Part shown: positions 1-6,479 of the stretch, one piece after another
How the letters are laid out: every line of letters begins with the position of its first letter
How positions within the stretch are numbered: the first letter of the stretch is position 1
Assembly: GCA_964353935.1 (NCBI GenBank)
Contig: CAYGXL010000030.1
Span: 1 to 19,644 of the forward strand
Source of the DNA: JAOUJD01 sp964353935
GTDB taxonomy: Bacteria > Pseudomonadota > Gammaproteobacteria > Burkholderiales > Burkholderiaceae_F
DNA: 19,644 nucleotides
Direction of reading: 5' to 3'
Notes under the pieces: model-generated
The model's database searches: none
Told to the model about the DNA's origin: nothing
What the model saw: the letters and a program-made list of their open reading frames with translations, nothing else
Program-made: the position numbers and the translations under genes

Positions 1-265
1 TCGCCGCGAGGGCGCGGGCTCCCGCGAAGGACGCCCCGATGGCCACGTCCAGCGCCACCTTCTCGTTGGTCGACCACTGCGCGTGCACGTCGGTCGCCGG
101 AAACGTCGCCAGCGATTCGAGGATCTCGGTGCTGGGCGTGCCGGGATAGGCCGCCGCGACCTTGACTCCGGCCTCCCAGGCGCCGCGCGCGATGGCCTCG
201 TTGCCGGTCATCGGCCGCAACTTCCGGGCTGGCGGCGGCGCGGTTTCCGCACAGGCGGCGCGCAT
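1..265 (-). CDS. iorA: Indolepyruvate ferredoxin oxidoreductase alpha subunit, 5' part only
   Basis: The first 88 codons are present and the gene runs off the left edge of the window. The protein begins with about 18 variable residues and then MTGNEAIARGAWEAG followed by YPGTPSTEI, the N-terminal signature of the IorA pyrimidine domain in the 2-oxoacid:ferredoxin oxidoreductase superfamily. The family oxidatively decarboxylates aryl-pyruvates (from Trp, Phe, Tyr transamination) to aryl-acetyl-CoA, using thiamine diphosphate and Fe-S clusters. The ATG at 265 is preceded by a clear GAAGGAG Shine-Dalgarno. A second in-frame ATG at the MTGNEA position could also serve. The gene lies downstream of livF in the same direction, 168 bases away, so it may be read from the liv transcripts. 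The separate-alpha-subunit type is favoured over the long fused proteobacterial type by this N-terminus, but the rest is not visible. Confidence 0.85.
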   Translation of the reverse strand, partial: MRAACAETAPPPARKLRPMTGNEAIARGAWEAGVKVAAAYPGTPSTEILESLATFPATDVHAQWSTNEKVALDVAIGASFAGARALAA

Positions 266-375
266 GTTTCGTCTCCTTCGGGGGAAGGAACATGCTAGGG
301 GCGCCCCTGTGCCCTCCCTTTGCGTTGGCTCAATTCGGGGGGAAGGCCCGGAGCGTGGCCGCCGATTGCGCGGTC

Positions 376-420
376 GTGCCGCCGGCGGGAGTTGCCTGGG
401 CAGGCGTGACTCGCCGGCAC
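376..420 (-). other. GC-rich nested stem-loop between livF and iorA
   Basis: The outer arms are GTGCCGCCGGCG (376-387) and CGCCGGCAC (412-420). An inner GCCTG/CAGGC hairpin sits at 394-405. No T-run follows on the minus strand, so it is not a classical intrinsic terminator. It could protect the 3' end of the liv transcript or slow polymerase before iorA. The rest of the 168-base gap shows no other feature apart from the iorA ribosome-binding site. Confidence 0.35.
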
Positions 421-433
421 CGCCTGGTCAGCA

Positions 434-1153
434 TCAGGCCGCTTCCCCGAGGTAGGCCTCGCGCACCTTGGGATCGTCCAGCAGCGTCCTGGCGTCGCCC
501 GACAGCGTGATCAGGCCCGACTCCATCACGTAGGCGCGATGGGCGGCTTCGAGCGCGAGCCGCGCGTTCTGCTCGACCAGCAGCATCGGCACCTTGCGCT
601 GCGCAACTGACCGGATCACCTCGAACACCTTCTCGACCATGATGGGCGCGAGGCCCATCGACGGCTCGTCGAGCAGCAGCAGCTTCGGCTGGCTCATCAG
701 CGCGCGGGCCATCGCCAGCATCTGCTGCTCGCCGCCGGACAGCGTCCCGGCGAGTTGCTTCGCGCGCTCCTTCAGGCGCGGGAAGAGCGCGAACATCTCG
801 TCGATGTCGCGCTTCACGCCGTCCTTGTCCCGGCGGACGAAGGCGCCCATCTGCAGGTTCTCGGTGACCGTCATCCGCGCGAACACGCCGCGGCCTTCGG
901 GGACCATGGCGAGGCCTCGGGCCAGCAACTGGTAGGACGCCAGGCCGCGCGCGGATTGGCCCATGTAGTCGATCTCGCCGGCCCACGCCTGCGTTCCCGT
1001 GATCGCCTTCAGGGTGGTCGTCTTGCCGGCTCCGTTTGCTCCGATCAGCGTGACCAGTTCGCCGGCGCGGATCTCGAGGTCGATGCCCTTGACCGCTTGA
1101 ATGCCACCGTAGGCAACTCGCAGTCCGGCGATTCGAAGGACCACATCGGTCAT
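434..1153 (-). CDS. livF: Branched-chain amino-acid ABC transporter ATP-binding protein LivF
   Basis: This 239-residue cytoplasmic ATPase energises the LivHM permease. Visible motifs are Walker A GANGAGKTT (residues 38-46), the LivF-typical VPEGRGVF near residue 84, the ABC signature LSGGEQQ (138-144) and Walker B KLLLLDEPS (157-165). Length matches the family (about 235 residues). A strong GGAGG (1162-1166) stands 8 bases before the ATG. It is the last of four clustered liv permease/ATPase genes. A 58-base spacer separates it from livG, unlike the near-contact junctions upstream. Transport of leucine, isoleucine and valine is the family default; other amphipathic or aromatic amino acids are possible and cannot be resolved from sequence. 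Confidence 0.95.
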   Translation of the reverse strand: MTDVVLRIAGLRVAYGGIQAVKGIDLEIRAGELVTLIGANGAGKTTTLKAITGTQAWAGEIDYMGQSARGLASYQLLARGLAMVPEGRGVFARMTVTENLQMGAFVRRDKDGVKRDIDEMFALFPRLKERAKQLAGTLSGGEQQMLAMARALMSQPKLLLLDEPSMGLAPIMVEKVFEVIRSVAQRKVPMLLVEQNARLALEAAHRAYVMESGLITLSGDARTLLDDPKVREAYLGEAA

Positions 1154-1183
1154 TGAGCTAGCCTCCGCGCTGCGCGCGGCGGG

Positions 1184-1215
1184 ATGAGCGCTTCGGAGCG
1201 GCCGTGCGCGCTCAT
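1184..1215 (-). other. Stem-loop at the livG-livF junction
   Basis: ATGAGCGC (1184-1191) is the exact reverse complement of GCGCTCAT (1208-1215), with 16 bases between. The hairpin covers the livG stop codon and stands in the only long spacer of the livHMGF cluster, upstream of the livF ribosome-binding site. It may be a processing or stability element. There is no T-run, so it is not a terminator. Confidence 0.35.
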
Positions 1216-2006
1216 GCCGCCTCGCCCTTCGCCGCGAAGTTGTGCCCGCCGCCCAGGTACGCCGCGATGACGGCCGGATTGCGCTGCACGTCGCCCGGCG
1301 CGCCGGCCGCGATGATCTTGCCGTAGTCGAGCACGGTCAGGCGGTCGCACAGGCCCATCACCAGCTTCACGTCGTGCTCGATCAGCAGGATCGTGATGCC
1401 GTCGCTGCCGATGTGCTCGAGCAGTCCGCGCAGCGACATCTTCTCGGTCGCATTCATGCCGGCGGCCGGTTCGTCGAGTGCGAGCAGCTTGGGCTCGGTC
1501 GCCAGCGCGCGGGCGATCTCGAGGCGGCGCTGGTCGCCGTAGGCCAGCGTGCGCGCCTGGTAGTCGGCGTAGCGGCGGATGCCGACGTACTCGAGCAGTT
1601 CCATGGCGCGTTGCTTGATCTGCCGCTCCTCGGCGAGGGTGGCGCGCGTCCGCAGGATCGCTCCGAGCGCCGTCGCCCTGGTACGCACGTGGCGCCCGAC
1701 CATCACGTTTTCCAGCGCGGTCATGTCGGGGAACAGCCGGATGTTCTGGAACGTGCGCGCGATGCCGGCCTCGGCCACCCTGTGCACGGCCGACGGCGAA
1801 TACGGCTTGCCCGCGAGCTCGAAGGTGCCCGAGTCGGGCGCGTAAAGGCCCGTGATCACGTTGAAGAAGGTCGTCTTGCCGGCGCCGTTGGGCCCGATCA
1901 GTCCGTAGATCTGGCCCCGCTCGATCTCCAGGCCGACGTCGGCGAGCGCCTGCAATCCGCCGAAGCGCTTGTTGACGCCCGCCACCCGCAGGATCGTCTC
2001 CGCCAT
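1212..2006 (-). CDS. livG: Branched-chain amino-acid ABC transporter ATP-binding protein LivG
   Basis: This is the second ATPase subunit of the Liv importer (264 residues). Walker A GPNGAGKTT is at residues 38-46, followed by the LivG-typical ARTFQNIRLF (about 83-92). The ABC signature appears as LAYGDQRRLEIARAL (about 154-168), where the usual LSGG is LAYG, as is common in LivG. Walker B LLALDEPAAG is at about 174-183. The ATG at 2006 is one base after the livM stop (TGAGATG), so translation is probably coupled. LivG and LivF form the ATPase heterodimer on the cytoplasmic face of LivHM. Confidence 0.95.
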   Translation of the reverse strand: MAETILRVAGVNKRFGGLQALADVGLEIERGQIYGLIGPNGAGKTTFFNVITGLYAPDSGTFELAGKPYSPSAVHRVAEAGIARTFQNIRLFPDMTALENVMVGRHVRTRATALGAILRTRATLAEERQIKQRAMELLEYVGIRRYADYQARTLAYGDQRRLEIARALATEPKLLALDEPAAGMNATEKMSLRGLLEHIGSDGITILLIEHDVKLVMGLCDRLTVLDYGKIIAAGAPGDVQRNPAVIAAYLGGGHNFAAKGEAA

Positions 2007-2007
2007 C

Positions 2008-3147
2008 TCAGGCCGCCTGCGCCTTTCCGGCGTCGGCGCGGCTGGACGGGTTGATGCCGTGCTCGGGCGCCGGCCAGAGGCCCTTCGGCCGGTACAGCAT
2101 GATCAGCACCATGGCGAGGCCGTACAGCATCATCCGAAGCACCTCGGACTCGATGACCACCTTGCCGAACAACATCATCTGCAGCGGCGCCACGGTATGC
2201 CGCAGCACTTCGGGGAACAGCGACAGCAGCACGGCGCCGAGCACCACGCCGGGAATGTGGCCGAGGCCGCCGAGCACGACCATCGCCAGCACGATGATCG
2301 ATTCGTTCAGCGTGAAGGACTCCGGCGACACGAAGCCCTGGAACGCCGAGAACATCGCGCCGGCCACCCCGCCGAAGGTCGCGCCGAGGGAGAACGCGAG
2401 CAGCTTCACGTTGCGGACGTTGATGCCCATCGCCCTCGCCGCGAGCTCGTCCTCGCGGATCGCCATCCACGCCCGCCCCAGCCGCGAGTCCTGCAGGCGG
2501 ATGCAGACGACGATCGTGATGATGGCCAGCACGAGGAACAGGTAGTAGTACAGGTAGACCGACGGGAACTGGATGCCGAAGAGAGTCTGGGTTTTCGCGA
2601 GGCTGATGCCGCCGATCGAGATCGGATCGATCAGCGTGATGCCCTGCGGCCCGTTCGTGATGTTCACCGGCGCGTTCAGGTTGTTCATCAGTATGCGCAT
2701 GATCTCGCCGAAACCGAGCGTGACGATCGCGAGGTAATCGCCGCGCAGCTTCAGCACGGGCGCGCCGAGCAGGATCCCGAACATCGCGGCGAGGCCGGCG
2801 CCGAACGGGATCACGAACCAGATCGAGTTGTGCAGGCCGTTGGGGAAGGTCTGCGCCATCCACGCGAAGTTCGACGTCAGGTGCGGCGATGCGAGCAGCG
2901 CGTACATGTACGCGCCGACGGCGTAGAACGCGATGTAGCCGAGGTCGAGCAGCCCGGCGAAGCCGACGACGATGTTCAGCCCCAGCGCCAGCATCACGTA
3001 CAGCAGGGCGAATGCGAGCGCGCGCACCCACGCGTTGCCGAGCTGGCCGAACAGGAAGGGCAGCAGGATCAGCACCGCGGCGACGACCACTGTCGCGGTG
3101 AAGGCGGCCGCGGGGCTGTTGCGGAACCGCGGGAAGAAATTCGCCAT
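2008..3147 (-). CDS. livM: Branched-chain amino-acid ABC transporter permease LivM
   Basis: This is a 379-residue polytopic inner-membrane permease of the BPD_transp_2 family. Hydrophobic segments run almost throughout, beginning around residue 15, with the family block GLNIVVGFAGLLDLGYIAFYAVGAY near residues 56-80 (described by position; key residues are the G and L rich turn). The cytoplasmic coupling-loop sequence AIREDELAARAMGI, where the ATPase docks, is near residues 230-243. The hydrophilic C-terminal tail ends in KAQAA. It starts 3 bases after the livH stop. Length is slightly above the usual 320-360 because of the N- and C-terminal extensions. Confidence 0.94.
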   Translation of the reverse strand: MANFFPRFRNSPAAAFTATVVVAAVLILLPFLFGQLGNAWVRALAFALLYVMLALGLNIVVGFAGLLDLGYIAFYAVGAYMYALLASPHLTSNFAWMAQTFPNGLHNSIWFVIPFGAGLAAMFGILLGAPVLKLRGDYLAIVTLGFGEIMRILMNNLNAPVNITNGPQGITLIDPISIGGISLAKTQTLFGIQFPSVYLYYYLFLVLAIITIVVCIRLQDSRLGRAWMAIREDELAARAMGINVRNVKLLAFSLGATFGGVAGAMFSAFQGFVSPESFTLNESIIVLAMVVLGGLGHIPGVVLGAVLLSLFPEVLRHTVAPLQMMLFGKVVIESEVLRMMLYGLAMVLIMLYRPKGLWPAPEHGINPSSRADAGKAQAA

Positions 3148-3150
3148 CGC

Positions 3151-4080
3151 TCAGGCCCGGTCCGCGACCCGCTCGCCGAGCAGGCCGGACGGCCGGAAGA
3201 TCAGCACCAGCACCAGGATCAGGAACGCGAAGATGTCCTGGTAGTGGCTGCCGAGCACCCCGCCGGTGAGCTCTCCGATGTAGCCGGCGCCGAGCGCCTC
3301 GATCAGCCCGAGCAGCAGTCCGCCGAGCATTGCCCCCGGGATGTTGCCGATGCCGCCCAGCACCGCGGCGGTGAACGCCTTCAGTCCGGGCAGGAAGCCC
3401 ATGTAGAAGTGCGCGACCCCGTACGTGGCCGCCAGCATCACCCCCGCCAGCGCGGCCAGCGACGCACCGATCGCGAACGTCATCGCAATCACGAAGTTCG
3501 GGTTCACGCCCATCAGGCCGGCCACGCGCGGGTTCTCGGCGGTGGCGCGCATCGCGCGGCCGAGCCGGGTGCGGTTCACGAGCAACATGAGACCGATCAT
3601 CACGGCGGCGGACAAGCCGATCACCATCATCTTGGTCAGGGTGACCGTCGCTTCGCCGAAGGTGAGCGGCAGGTCGGGTATCAGCTGCGGGAACGTCATG
3701 TACGTGCGGCCCCAGACGAGCATCGCGACCGTCTGGATCACGATCGACACGCCGATGGCGGTGATGAGCGGAGCCAGGCGCGGCGCGTTGCGCAGAGGCC
3801 GGTAGGCGACGCGCTCGATCACGAGGCTCAGCGTCACGCACACGGGGATGGCGGCGAGCAGTCCGGCGAGCATCAGCACCCAGCCCGGCAGGCCGGGCAA
3901 CATCGCCTGCAGGAACAGGATCGTCGACAGCGCGGTCAGCGCGCCGACCGTGAGCACGTCGCCGTGCGCGAAATTGATGAGGTTCAGGATCCCGTACACC
4001 ATCGTGTAGCCGAGCGCGATCAGCGAGTACATGCTGCCGAGCACCAGGCCGTTGATGGCCTGCTGAATGAAGGTGTCCAT
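3151..4080 (-). CDS. livH: Branched-chain amino-acid ABC transporter permease LivH
   Basis: This is the partner permease of LivM, 309 residues with about eight hydrophobic segments. The N-terminal sequence QQAINGLVLGSMYSLIALG and the following YTMVYGILNLINFAHGD are the LivH hallmark. The start chosen is the ATG at 4080 (MDTFIQQ), which has GAGG just upstream. The reading frame stays open to an ATG at 4122, but the added residues (LRCAGAVPPPRGH) are not membrane-like and do not match the family. It is first in the livHMGF cluster and is separated from the upstream livK by an intrinsic terminator. Confidence 0.94.
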   Translation of the reverse strand: MDTFIQQAINGLVLGSMYSLIALGYTMVYGILNLINFAHGDVLTVGALTALSTILFLQAMLPGLPGWVLMLAGLLAAIPVCVTLSLVIERVAYRPLRNAPRLAPLITAIGVSIVIQTVAMLVWGRTYMTFPQLIPDLPLTFGEATVTLTKMMVIGLSAAVMIGLMLLVNRTRLGRAMRATAENPRVAGLMGVNPNFVIAMTFAIGASLAALAGVMLAATYGVAHFYMGFLPGLKAFTAAVLGGIGNIPGAMLGGLLLGLIEALGAGYIGELTGGVLGSHYQDIFAFLILVLVLIFRPSGLLGERVADRA

Positions 4081-4112
4081 GTGACCTCGAGGCGGTGGAA
4101 CCGCGCCCGCGC

Positions 4113-4121
4113 ATCGTAGCA
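4113..4121 (-). promoter_or_regulatory. Possible extended -10 promoter element for livHMGF
   Basis: On the minus strand the sequence reads TGCTACGAT, resembling an extended -10 (TGnTAnnAT). It lies between the livK terminator and livH and would give a leader of roughly 25 bases. No good -35 is visible, which is tolerated by extended -10 promoters. It could supply livHMGF transcription beyond terminator read-through. This is inference from one short motif. Confidence 0.3.
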
Positions 4122-4154
4122 AGGCGCCCTTCGCGCGCGCGGTCCCCTCAAGAA

Positions 4155-4180
4155 AAACGGCACCCCGCGGGGTGCCGTTT
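4155..4180 (-). terminator. Intrinsic terminator after livK
   Basis: There is a perfect 12-bp stem, AAACGGCACCCC / GGGGTGCCGTTT with a GC turn. On the minus strand it is followed by TT-CT-T, so the U-tract continues from the stem's own T residues. It begins 16 bases after the livK stop. Its place between receptor and permease genes is typical of ABC importers that make excess receptor. Confidence 0.9.
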
Positions 4181-4196
4181 CATGGGGTCGCAGTCC

Positions 4197-5387
4197 TCAG
4201 CGGACCGTAGACACGTACTGCATCTTGCCGTCGACGACCTTGAACATCGAGATCGCACCGCCCTTGATGTCGCCCTTTTCGTCGAAGGCGATCTGGCCGG
4301 TCAGGCCCGGGTAGTTCGTCGCGGGCATGGCGGCCGTGATCGACGCGCGGTCGGTCTTGCCGGCGCGCTTGATCGCGTCGGCAATCACGTACACCGCGTC
4401 GTACGAGTACGGCGAGTAGACCTGGACGTCGGCGTTGAAGCGCTTCTTGAAATTGGCGACGAAGTCCGCGCCCTTGGGCATCTTCTCGACCGCTTCGCCG
4501 GCCATCGAGCAGTGCAGGATGCCTGCGGCATCGCCAGCGAGCTTGATGAACTCGGGCGAGCACACGCCGTCGCCAGCCAGCAGCGTCGACTTGATGCCCA
4601 GCTGCTTCATCTGCTTGGCCATCGGGCCGGCCGTGGCGTCCATGCCGCCGTACATGACGACGTCGGGCTTGGAGCCGCGGACCTTCGTCAGGATCGCGTT
4701 GAAGTCGGTTGCCTTGTCGTTCGTGAACTCACGCGCGACGACCTTTACGCCTTTTTCCTTGGCGACCCTCTCGACGACGTCGGCCAGGCCCTGCCCATAG
4801 GCGGTGCGGTCGTCGATGATCGCGATCGTCTTGGCCTTCAGCTGGTCAGCCGCGTAGTTCGCGAGCACGCCGCCCTGCTGGTTGTCGTTGGCGACGACGC
4901 GGAAGGTCGTCTTGAAGCCCTGCTCTGTCAGCTTGGGGTTCGTGGCCGAGGGCGAGATCTGCGCGACGTTCGCATCGGCGTAGATCTTGGAGGCCGGAAT
5001 CGACGTGCCGGAGTTCAGGTGACCGACGACGGCGACGGCGCCGGAGTCGACGATCTTCTGCGCGGCGATCGTGCCTTCCTTCGGGTCGGCCTTGTCGTCT
5101 TCCGGGACGAGGTCGAACTTGTACGTGGTGTCGCCGATCTTCAAGCCGCCGGCAGCGTTGATCTCCTCGATCGCCATGCGCGCGCCGTTCTCGTTGTCCT
5201 TGCCCAGGTGGGCGATGCCGCCGGTGAGCGGAGCCACGTGCCCGATCTTGATGACGACGACGGCCGGTTCGGCCGCTTTCGCCGGCGCGGCCTTGGCCGC
5301 CGGGGCTTCTTCCTTCTTGCCGCAAGCGGCAAGCGCGACCACGGCGGCGATCGCCAGCGGCGCGACTTTGAACATCGAGTTCCTCAT
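4197..5387 (-). CDS. livK: Branched-chain amino-acid ABC transporter substrate-binding lipoprotein (LivK/BraC type)
   Basis: This is a 396-residue periplasmic receptor of the Peripla_BP_6 (type 1) family. The signal peptide ends in a lipobox LAAC with Cys22, so the mature protein should be lipid-anchored; the enzyme Lgt that would modify it is encoded at 8242-9039. An Ala/Lys/Pro/Glu-rich linker (about residues 24-45) follows. The binding fold begins at IKIGHVAPLTGGIAHLG and includes VAVVGHLNSGTSIPASKIY. The start is the ATG at 5387 with AGGAG 9 bases upstream. An open frame continues upstream to 5654 but lacks a plausible signal sequence. It has its own promoter and terminator and is first in the liv cluster. 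The name livK follows gene order; livJ or braC would be equally fair, and the substrate is not proven. Confidence 0.92.
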   Translation of the reverse strand: MRNSMFKVAPLAIAAVVALAACGKKEEAPAAKAAPAKAAEPAVVVIKIGHVAPLTGGIAHLGKDNENGARMAIEEINAAGGLKIGDTTYKFDLVPEDDKADPKEGTIAAQKIVDSGAVAVVGHLNSGTSIPASKIYADANVAQISPSATNPKLTEQGFKTTFRVVANDNQQGGVLANYAADQLKAKTIAIIDDRTAYGQGLADVVERVAKEKGVKVVAREFTNDKATDFNAILTKVRGSKPDVVMYGGMDATAGPMAKQMKQLGIKSTLLAGDGVCSPEFIKLAGDAAGILHCSMAGEAVEKMPKGADFVANFKKRFNADVQVYSPYSYDAVYVIADAIKRAGKTDRASITAAMPATNYPGLTGQIAFDEKGDIKGGAISMFKVVDGKMQYVSTVR

Positions 5388-5425
5388 GGACCTTTTCTCC
5401 TGATGGATCGGCGAATCGTTATTGA

Positions 5426-5474
5426 CCGATGGTTCGTCGCGGCTGCGTTGGGTCGCTCGGGATCGAACGATCGG
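5426..5474 (-). promoter_or_regulatory. Long stem-loop in the livK leader
   Basis: In the predicted livK mRNA, CCGATCGTTCG (from 5474 to 5464) can pair with CGAACCATCGG (from 5436 to 5426), giving 10 of 11 pairs around a 27-base loop. The first arm also lies in the local palindrome GATCGAACGATC (5461-5472), so two mutually exclusive folds are possible. It ends 38 bases before the start codon, leaving the ribosome-binding site free. It matches no riboswitch class I know. Confidence 0.4.
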
Positions 5475-5501
5475 GAAGGGCCACGACGACGAAACCGCGC
5501 G

Positions 5502-5529
5502 ATTGTACGCACGAACCGTGCGGGGGCAA
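5502..5529 (-). promoter_or_regulatory. Sigma70-type promoter of livK
   Basis: On the minus strand TTGCCC (5529-5524) is the -35 and TACAAT (5507-5502) the -10, with a 16-base spacer. Transcription would start near 5495 and give a leader of about 108 bases. It is the best promoter match in the 363-base gap between cytochrome c and livK. Confidence 0.65.
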
Positions 5530-5694
5530 CTCGCGCCAGTGCGTCCTTCGGGGAAATCCGGATCCGGGAAGTCAACGCGCCTAGATGGAACCCCGGGATG
5601 GACGCTCGCGGGCCGTCGATTGCCGACTTCGCCGGGGGGGCGGCCGACGGCCAATCCGCTGGCCGACGTCGGCTGGCCGACCGGAAGGAAGCGA

Positions 5695-5718
5695 AAAAGG
5701 GCGCCGAAGCGCCCTTTT
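5695..5718 (-). terminator. Intrinsic terminator of the cytochrome c gene
   Basis: The stem is AAAAGGGCGC with GCGCCCTTTT. On the minus strand the loop reads TTCG closed by C-G, the very stable UUCG tetraloop, and is followed by a T-run. It starts 32 bases after the cytochrome stop codon and separates that gene from livK. Confidence 0.92.
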
Positions 5719-5750
5719 CCGTGCTGAACCGGCCGGGCCGGCGCAGGCGA

Positions 5751-6056
5751 TTACTGCGCGAGCACCCACTTGGCGAGGGTGGCCGCTTCCTGGTCGTTGA
5801 CCTGCGGGTTGGCGGGCATGGGCACCTGGCCCCAGGCGCCGACGCCGCCTTCGCGGATCTTCTTGGCGAGCGTGACCGGGGCGTTCTTGTCAGCCTTGTA
5901 CTTGGCCGCGATGTCCTTGTACGACGGGCCAACCAGCTTCTTGTCGACTGCGTGGCACGCCAGGCAGTTCTTCTGCTTCGCCAGGTCGGCGCTGGCGAAC
6001 GCCGGGCCGCCGACGGCCATCAGGCCGAGCGCCACGACTGCAAAGGCTTTCTTCAT
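5751..6056 (-). CDS. Small periplasmic class I cytochrome c (c551/c552 type)
   Basis: The protein has 101 residues including a signal peptide with a hydrophobic core and likely cleavage after AFA (about residue 21), giving a mature protein of about 80 residues. The haem-binding motif CLACH (31-35) and a distal axial methionine in QVPMPAN (Met80) are both present. Their spacing fits the c551/c552 (cytochrome c8) family, soluble electron carriers in the periplasm that feed terminal oxidases or nitrite reductase. The start is the ATG at 6056, with GGAG 7 bases upstream. The frame extends upstream to 6155 but without a signal peptide. It is monocistronic with its own terminator. The partner oxidase cannot be named from this window. 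Confidence 0.92.
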   Translation of the reverse strand: MKKAFAVVALGLMAVGGPAFASADLAKQKNCLACHAVDKKLVGPSYKDIAAKYKADKNAPVTLAKKIREGGVGAWGQVPMPANPQVNDQEAATLAKWVLAQ

Positions 6057-6106
6057 CCGGGACTCCGTTGTGAGGGGGTTCGATCTGACTGCTGCTGCAA
6101 CTTGCC

Positions 6107-6112
6107 ATTTTA
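6107..6112 (-). promoter_or_regulatory. Possible -10 box of the cytochrome c gene
   Basis: TAAAAT on the minus strand stands about 50 bases before the start codon. There is no convincing -35 at 16-18 bases, so this is a weak call. The divergent gap also holds a 6-bp hairpin CCCCGC/GCGGGG (6145-6161) and a TATAGT (6172-6177) that could serve the plus-strand gene. Confidence 0.3.
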
Positions 6113-6209
6113 ACGGCTGCCAGCCCCCTGGGTTGACCGCTTTTCCCCGCATCAAGCGGGGCGGGGGTGGCTATAGTGTGGCCGCTGTCACAGAGCGCGG
6201 GTGAAGAAC

Positions 6210-6458
6210 ATGTGGCTGATCTGGCTTGGTGTTGCATTGATCGTGCTGAAAGTGCTCGATATCAGCGTGTTCGCCACGATGTCCTGGTGGTGGATCGTCC
6301 TGGTCGGGGCCGTCGCATTCGTGTGGTTCGAGTTCGTCGAGCGCCGCCTCGGCCTCGACAAGAAGAAGGCGTTCGACGAGTACGACGACGCCAAGAAGCA
6401 CCGGATCGAGCAGGCGCTCGAGTCGAACAAGGCCCGGGGCCGGGGACGCGGCCTCTGA
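6210..6458 (+). CDS. Small Trp-rich membrane protein (TIGR04438-like)
   Basis: The protein has 82 residues. Two hydrophobic segments (LIWLGVALIVLKVL and the Trp-rich SWWWIVLVGAVAFVWFEFVE) are followed by GLDKKKAFDEYDDAKKHRIEQAL and a basic Arg/Gly tail. This layout is that of the uncharacterised small Trp-rich protein family known mainly from betaproteobacteria. The function is unknown. The ATG at 6210 gives the N-terminus MWLIWLG, which fits the family best; a GTG at 6201 would add three residues. It is divergent from cytochrome c and convergent with ilvD, with only 21 bases to the ilvD stop and no clear terminator there. Confidence 0.8.
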   Translation: MWLIWLGVALIVLKVLDISVFATMSWWWIVLVGAVAFVWFEFVERRLGLDKKKAFDEYDDAKKHRIEQALESNKARGRGRGL

Positions 6459-6479
6459 TGCCGCTCCCGCGCCCTCCGG

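Noticed and set aside
1898..4119. Open frames of over 700 codons on both strands across livM and livH (1898-4114 minus, 1969-4119 plus).
   Set aside because: They overlap well-identified permeases in other frames, have Arg/Ala/His/Asp-rich translations with no domain, and are expected in very GC-rich DNA.
4095..6113. A 672-codon plus-strand open frame opposite livK and cytochrome c.
   Set aside because: It runs across two recognised genes, a promoter and two terminators on the other strand. The translation is low-complexity.
6145..6161. CCCCGC-ATCAA-GCGGGG hairpin considered as a terminator.
   Set aside because: It lies in a divergent promoter gap and has no T-run on the 3' side in either direction.
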